The notes beneath the pieces are model-generated. The model searched no databases and had not been told where the DNA came from. It saw only the letters and a program-made list of their open reading frames with translations. This document shows, one piece after another, positions 51,951-55,750 of a stretch of DNA of 55,750 nucleotides. The DNA comes from Bacteriovoracaceae bacterium (lineage in GTDB: Bacteria > Bdellovibrionota > Bacteriovoracia > Bacteriovoracales > Bacteriovoracaceae): positions 1 through 55,750 of the forward strand of contig JADHTQ010000023.1 in the NCBI GenBank assembly GCA_016784965.1. Direction: 5' to 3'. A program made the position numbers and the translations under genes. Positions within the stretch are counted from its first letter, which is position 1; each line of letters begins with the position of its first letter.

Positions 51951-51975
51951 GGAGTAGAATTATAAGGAGCAAAAC

Positions 51976-52530
51976 TTGAACACTTTAGATATTCTACTTG
52001 TTGCGATTGCCCTTTCCCTTGACGCTTTTTCAGTAGCAATCAGTTGTGGCATTAAGTTAAAAAAAGACAACTATAGCAAGTTTATCAAAATATCTTTAGC
52101 ATTTGGTTTGTTTCAGGCCATAATGCCAATATTGGGCTTCATGCTCACCCATTCTTTCATCAGAGGGTATTTTGAAAGTTACGCAAAATGGATTGCATTT
52201 GCCGTTTTTTTCTCATTAGGTCTAAAAACAATATATGATTTTTATATTGAAAAAAATGAAACTGAAGACAAAAATTGTGAATGTCAAGATCACAAATGTT
52301 TAACCACCTTGGCCTTTGCAACAAGTATTGATGCTTTTTTAATTGGGTTTGTACTTGGAATACATAGAGTAAGCTTATTAATTCCTGTAATTGTAATCGG
52401 TTTAATTACTTTTATTCATTCAATTATAGGCTGTATTTTAGGTAATAAATCTGTAACCATCCTACAAGAAAAATCAAGGCTTATTGCTGCACTAATATTA
52501 ATTCTACTTGCTGTAAAATCAGTTCTATGA
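51976..52530 (+). CDS. mntP: Manganese efflux pump MntP
   Basis: 184 residues with six membrane segments. The two repeat halves each carry the family motif: LSLDAFSVAISCGIKL near the start and ATSIDAFLIGFVLG in the middle, with the key Asp in each. It exports Mn2+ across the inner membrane. The start is TTG 51976 with AAGGAG seven bases ahead. The loop between the halves holds a Cys/His cluster (CECQDHKC) that could sense metal. No Mn riboswitch is visible in the 25 bases upstream. Confidence 0.93.
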   Translation: MNTLDILLVAIALSLDAFSVAISCGIKLKKDNYSKFIKISLAFGLFQAIMPILGFMLTHSFIRGYFESYAKWIAFAVFFSLGLKTIYDFYIEKNETEDKNCECQDHKCLTTLAFATSIDAFLIGFVLGIHRVSLLIPVIVIGLITFIHSIIGCILGNKSVTILQEKSRLIAALILILLAVKSVL

Positions 52531-52571
52531 ATGAATCAATTATGTAGTATACCGGGGCCCACCAGGATACA

Positions 52572-52586
52572 GCACTTATTTAGTGC
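52572..52586 (+). terminator. Hairpin after mntP
   Basis: GCACT-TATTT-AGTGC followed by CCCTTTTCTT. A short stem with a T-rich tail, 41 bases after the mntP stop; it also overlaps the stop codon of the minus-strand gene at 52580. Weak terminator candidate. Confidence 0.4.
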
Positions 52587-53197
52587 CCTTTTCTTCTTGG
52601 TTTTTTGGGGCGATGTTCCCTAGATTGTTTGCGCTCGTGTTTCTCTTTTCTTTTATCTTTTAGGTGCTCTTTTCTTTTGTCTCTTTTTTCCTTTCTTTGA
52701 TCATGCCTATCTTTGCGCTTTTCATGTTGCCCTTTGCGCTTTTCATGTTTGTCTTTGCGCTTTTCATGCTTGTCTTTATCTTTATCCCTGTCTTTGCCTT
52801 TTTTACCTTTTCTATCTTTTTTATCGTGTTTTAAGTGGCCAAGTTTTAACCCTGAACGCTTGACTCCTACATCCTTTGCAATTTTCCCCCATCCCTTTTT
52901 ATCCTCCATCCGCATCTTGGCAATATCTTCGACTCGTTTTCCACTCTGTCTGGCAATGTCTGAGCTAAACATTATCCCGGAATAACTCATGCCCTTGCCT
53001 CTTAATTCATCAATTCTTTTATCATCCATTTGGTAATTATCTTTAAGTTCATCTCTTAGTTTGTCGTGATCCATGTCATTAATTTCTGCAGCATGTTTGT
53101 CATCATAACTATCTGTAATGTCTTGAGCATTTAAAGGCCCAACATTAGAAATAATAAAAATAAAAAGTAGAGTAGATAAAAAAACAATTGATTTCAT
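52580..53197 (-). CDS. Exported Lys/Arg/His-rich repeat protein
   Basis: 205 residues with a signal peptide (IVFLSTLLFIFIISNVGPLNA). Residues 25-110 are acidic and helical with a conserved-looking core (GMSYSGIMFSSDIARQSGKRVEDIAKMRMEDKKGWGKIAKDVG, in part) as seen in small exported proteins of unknown role. From 115 to the end the sequence is built of seven-residue units like KHEKRKD, extremely basic. The tail could bind nucleic acid, LPS or metal. AAAGGA precedes the ATG. It follows the outer-membrane-protein gene by 16 bases, so they share an operon. Confidence 0.75.
   Translation of the reverse strand: MKSIVFLSTLLFIFIISNVGPLNAQDITDSYDDKHAAEINDMDHDKLRDELKDNYQMDDKRIDELRGKGMSYSGIMFSSDIARQSGKRVEDIAKMRMEDKKGWGKIAKDVGVKRSGLKLGHLKHDKKDRKGKKGKDRDKDKDKHEKRKDKHEKRKGQHEKRKDRHDQRKEKRDKRKEHLKDKRKEKHERKQSREHRPKKPRRKGH
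52711..52773. repeat. 21-base tandem repeat inside the basic protein gene
   Basis: CTTTGCGCTTTTCATG begins at 52711, 52732 and 52753, a strict 21-base period, with weaker copies on both sides. It encodes the KHEKRKD/G units. Confidence 0.8.
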
Positions 53198-53213
53198 TTT
53201 TCATTCCTTTATT

Positions 53214-54080
53214 TTAGAAACTATAACTTATTGTTGTTGCTATTGTTAAACTTGAGTAGTCGTCATCCATTGATTCACTTACCACTTCGAGATTTAAGTT
53301 AATTTGTTCTGTAAAGTAGTAGTCAAAGCTACCTGTGATTGTACTATAATCATCGTCACTGGTATCATATTTTTTACGCAGCCTTGAGAATTCGGCCAAA
53401 ATTTCAAATGTATCGGTATAATATATTAGCCCCACGAGGATGCCTGATTCATTATACGAGTAAGATGTCGTGTCGACTTCACTTTTGTTGATGTTTAGTT
53501 CTGTATTGAAAATGTAATTTTTTAAAAAGTACGAGTTCACACCCAGTGTTGCAGAATATGATAAATCATTGCGATCATCCAGTTTGGTATAATTATAGTA
53601 AGACGCACCAAGATCAAGGTATGGCAAAAAAGAATCAGTGAGCTCATACTCAATCCCAATAGTCGCCTTTGCCCCGAGATAGTCTTTAATTTCGTCTGCA
53701 TCGGTTGCACCAAAGTTTTTGTTATAATATGCTTTCCCTGTAAATTTTACATCAAATACACTAAAGTTCACTCGCTTGGACAATGCCACACGTGCCATAT
53801 AATAGTCATAAACATCAGTGTCAAAGTAATTATAGTAATACAGATACAGTTGCAACTTTTTGTCGTTTTCTAACTTTGAAGTGTAATTGAAGTTTAAAGC
53901 AGCATATTGATCGTCGCTTTTTGAGGTTGTCGACAAGTCGACATTATCGGTTGTTCCTGCTTCAAGCGCAACGTCAAATAAATGTGTTGCTGAATAACTA
54001 TTTGTACTCAGTATCAGTATTAATATTAATATGAAAAAAAATGGAGCACCTAACATCAATTTTTTACGAAAAACAAGCAT
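53214..54080 (-). CDS. Outer-membrane beta-barrel protein
   Basis: 288 residues from ATG 54080 (GAGG ahead); 54122 is open but puts a charged stretch before the signal peptide. The signal peptide is long (FFFILILILILSTNSYSA). The mature part is made of alternating aromatic strands with Asp/Ser-rich turns (KLQLYLYYYNYFDTD, SFLPYLDLGASYYNY) and ends TTISYSF with the C-terminal Phe that the outer-membrane assembly machinery recognises. About 14 strands can be counted roughly. Substrate unknown. It is the first gene of a pair with the basic repeat protein. Confidence 0.85.
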   Translation of the reverse strand: MLVFRKKLMLGAPFFFILILILILSTNSYSATHLFDVALEAGTTDNVDLSTTSKSDDQYAALNFNYTSKLENDKKLQLYLYYYNYFDTDVYDYYMARVALSKRVNFSVFDVKFTGKAYYNKNFGATDADEIKDYLGAKATIGIEYELTDSFLPYLDLGASYYNYTKLDDRNDLSYSATLGVNSYFLKNYIFNTELNINKSEVDTTSYSYNESGILVGLIYYTDTFEILAEFSRLRKKYDTSDDDYSTITGSFDYYFTEQINLNLEVVSESMDDDYSSLTIATTISYSF

Positions 54081-54170
54081 ACCATCCTCGCTATCACAAT
54101 AAAGTTTCTTAAATTTTAACACAGGATAATTTTTTAAGTAAACTACATTTCCGATTTTATGGCAGGGTTA

Positions 54171-54237
54171 TAAAAATTATAAATTGAATTATTGTGCACT
54201 AGGTCCCACAAGTCTGCTGGCACCTGTAAAAATTATA
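54171..54237. repeat. 28-base repeat, copy B, within short direct repeats
   Basis: 54197-54224 repeats 29324-29351 with one mismatch. The copy is bracketed by TAAAAATTATA at 54171-54181 and again at 54227-54237. The bracketing repeats are AT-only and may be chance, or a target duplication of an inserted unit of about 45 bases. No gene lies in 54123-54318. Confidence 0.6.
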
Positions 54238-54318
54238 CGGGCGTACAATTTATGTTTACACGGGTACTATTTTGGTTTAGAAGCATTTTCATCGTTTAAC
54301 AAATTATAGGAGAGCATC

Positions 54319-54732
54319 ATGAAACATTTGCCATATCAATTAATTATTTTTATTTTTGTTGTTAACACAAGTTTTGCCAGTACATATATGCAGCGTAGTC
54401 GACAGTGTGCTGAATTACACTTGCCTACCGATGAGCAAATGATGGAACTTTTTGAAGGAAGTACCTACGAATACGAGGGGCAGGAGCTTTCATTTTTGGA
54501 GTTCTATCAACAAACAGATATGGCAATGTTTAAGCCTCTACCGTATTGTCTGGCATTAATGACCAAAGCAAAAATGTGTGCCTTTGCTCCCATCTGCTTA
54601 GGTCGTACTGTAACTAAAGCTTTTTTAATAGGTTGTTTGTCTAATAGAGTTTACACCGCTATGGCCAAAGGTACTATGATGAATGCTCAGTTTATGCAAA
54701 AGTACTTAAAGTGTATGCGAAAAAAACATTAG
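54319..54732 (+). CDS. Small exported Cys-containing protein, unknown family
   Basis: 137 residues. Signal peptide YQLIIFIFVVNTSFAS, then a helical mature protein with Cys at RQCAEL, YCLALM, MCAFAPICLG, GCLSNR and KCMRKKH. The even spread of Cys suggests several disulfides. AGGAGAG precedes the ATG. I do not recognise it. It is convergent with the TetR gene, 35 bases away, and of the same style as the exported singletons at 28868 and 35738. Confidence 0.72.
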   Translation: MKHLPYQLIIFIFVVNTSFASTYMQRSRQCAELHLPTDEQMMELFEGSTYEYEGQELSFLEFYQQTDMAMFKPLPYCLALMTKAKMCAFAPICLGRTVTKAFLIGCLSNRVYTAMAKGTMMNAQFMQKYLKCMRKKH

Positions 54733-54767
54733 GTTTATTGTCATTGTTTCCCGGGCCCTAACCAAAT

Positions 54768-55406
54768 TTATCTGTCTAATAAGTGATTAGTGGCCTTAAG
54801 AGTATCCTTCCACGCTTGATCAATGGTTCTACTGTTGGTGGTAATTGCATCAATCATAGCGCCATTGATCATATCCTGCACTATCTTGCTTATATACTTT
54901 GCCTTTGCTTTTGTAATGCGTTTATTCATCTTGGTAGTTAGAATATAGGTCATCCTATCTGCCCCTCCTCCTCTAATCTGCTTGTGCAATTTTAAATACT
55001 CTCCTTTTAGGGTACAAAGATAATAAAAGAGTAAAAAAACAGATGCCTGTTCGGGGTGTTTTTTTGCCCACACAAATGGAGCTTCTACATATTTTAAAAA
55101 GAGATCCTTACCATTTTTTGCCTTTGCCACAAGATCCAGGGCAATCTGTTGGTGAGTGGCAACGATATATTTTATTACTGCATCGTAAAGCTTTTGTTTA
55201 TCGTTAAAGTGGTAAGCAACATGGGCCCGCCTGGTATTAATTTTAACCGCTATGGCCTCATAGGTTGTATTTTCAAGTCCCACAGAAGCAAGACATTCAA
55301 TTGTGGCCCGTATAATCTCTAGCTTTTTCAAATCCCCCTTTCTGGGTCTGAAATCAAAAAGTTTAAAAATCTCTGGATCAATGTTCTCTATATCACTATC
55401 ACTCAT
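54768..55406 (-). CDS. TetR family regulator
   Basis: 212 residues. The helix-turn-helix is typical (EIIRATIECLASVGLENTTYEAIAVKINTRRAHVAYHFNDKQKLYDAVIKYIV in order, residues about 28-80). The C-terminal ligand domain is helical and variable. A perfect palindrome, TTACTATATATAGTAA, lies 14 bases before the start codon and is the likely site of self-repression. No obvious target gene is adjacent besides itself and the uncertain reading at 55553, which is on the same strand upstream. GAAGG precedes the ATG. Confidence 0.9.
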   Translation of the reverse strand: MSDSDIENIDPEIFKLFDFRPRKGDLKKLEIIRATIECLASVGLENTTYEAIAVKINTRRAHVAYHFNDKQKLYDAVIKYIVATHQQIALDLVAKAKNGKDLFLKYVEAPFVWAKKHPEQASVFLLFYYLCTLKGEYLKLHKQIRGGGADRMTYILTTKMNKRITKAKAKYISKIVQDMINGAMIDAITTNSRTIDQAWKDTLKATNHLLDR

Positions 55407-55419
55407 AGGCCTTCAATTG

Positions 55420-55435
55420 TTACTATATATAGTAA
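55420..55435. promoter_or_regulatory. Palindromic operator of the TetR gene
   Basis: TTACTATATATAGTAA is a perfect 16-base palindrome next to the TetR start. It covers TATATA, which may be the -10 box, with TTGATA upstream on the minus strand. Confidence 0.65.
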
Positions 55436-55552
55436 TATCAATATAATATGAATGTCTATTTAGTTTACCTGAGTTGAAATTATATTTATAAAAAAGCCAT
55501 ACTAAAGTTATTTACCCCGCCACCGATAATGTTGCAGCGCATTGCTTTGAAA

Positions 55553-55750
55553 TTACAAAACCTTTGAGGGATAACACCTCGAAAGAGTTGCAGTGAAAAA
55601 GTGCATTGGAGAAGGGTGATCGCACTTAATTACATCTATGAAGATCCTGATTCTAGGCAGATACGGCCCTGCACAATTGGCCTTTTGTATTTGTTGGGTT
55701 AAAGTTTTGAGATTATCAACAATCTCAGGACAAAAATATGAACGAATCAA
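55553..55750 (-). CDS. Possible 3' end of a gene entering from the window edge
   Basis: 65 codons are open from the right edge to TAA at 55553 (EIVDNLKTLTQQIQKANC, ending LSRCYPSKVL). The first part looks like protein; the end is less convincing. No family recognised. It would lie upstream of the TetR gene on the same strand. Confidence 0.3.
   Translation of the reverse strand: MIRSYFCPEIVDNLKTLTQQIQKANCAGPYLPRIRIFIDVIKCDHPSPMHFFTATLSRCYPSKVL

Noticed and set aside
51950-51976. Mn-sensing yybP-ykoY riboswitch before mntP
   Set aside because: Only 25 bases separate the genes, too short for the element, and no matching helices are seen.
52711-52773. Regular repeats as a CRISPR array
   Set aside because: The 21-base period has no unique spacers and stays in frame inside a coding region; it encodes amino-acid repeats.

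Overview
The window is AT-rich, densely packed bacterial DNA from a Gram-negative organism: there are outer-membrane barrels, lipoboxes, many Sec signal peptides and a MotA/MotB stator. The mix of motility and c-di-GMP-type genes (PilZ, degenerate HD-GYP, receiver) with many exported proteins of unknown family fits the Bdellovibrionota (Bacteriovorax/Bdellovibrio-like bacteria). That placement is inference from style and content only; no rRNA, tRNA or CRISPR array is visible.

Left part (1-9.7 kb): exported lipase-like hydrolase, CoA diphosphatase (NudL type), receiver/HD protein, a minus-strand run RatA-like - phasin-like - yggS, a PilZ protein divergent from a PgsA-type phosphatidyltransferase, a leucine-rich-repeat protein, a thiolase and a receiver that has lost its phospho-acceptor. 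9.7-16.6 kb is a two-armed divergent locus. motA, motB and a membrane-anchored HEAT-type protein run leftwards. An unknown soluble protein, a PEGA/TPR lipoprotein, a large membrane protein that looks like the end of FliF joined to a FliG-like region, and a small outer-membrane-type protein run rightwards. Together they look like a proton- or sodium-driven envelope machine not wired as a normal flagellum.

16.6-28.6 kb: a DUF3943 protein, then a nine-gene minus-strand operon for lactate. LarA-type racemase and Ldh2-type dehydrogenase are followed by HdrC, HdrB, an HdrA with an inserted GltD/NfnB-like NAD(P)H module, FlpD/MvhD, a GlcF/HdrD-like iron-sulfur protein, a GlcD-type FAD oxidase and a tiny stand-alone DHp-like protein. 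The logic is lactate oxidation feeding a cytoplasmic, possibly electron-bifurcating heterodisulfide-reductase-like complex.

28.9-47.3 kb is accessory DNA. It holds exported hypotheticals, two DUF4143-type ATPases, a permuted PEP-synthase-like protein with an MFS transporter and an exported HAD protein, deoD, and a REP-associated tyrosine transposase (RAYT) between two inverted REP-like palindromes. It also holds an internally deleted IS481-like element, a trypsin-PPC-MORN lipoprotein, an opine-dehydrogenase-like/GT2 pair and at least two clear pseudogenes. 47.5-55.7 kb has thrA (aspartokinase-homoserine dehydrogenase), two tandem exported kinase-fold proteins, mntP, an outer-membrane barrel with a Lys/Arg/His-rich repeat protein, a small exported protein and a TetR regulator with a palindromic operator.

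Across the window several genes with no Shine-Dalgarno sequence have a -10 box 5-10 bases before the ATG, which suggests leaderless transcription as a regular option in this organism.
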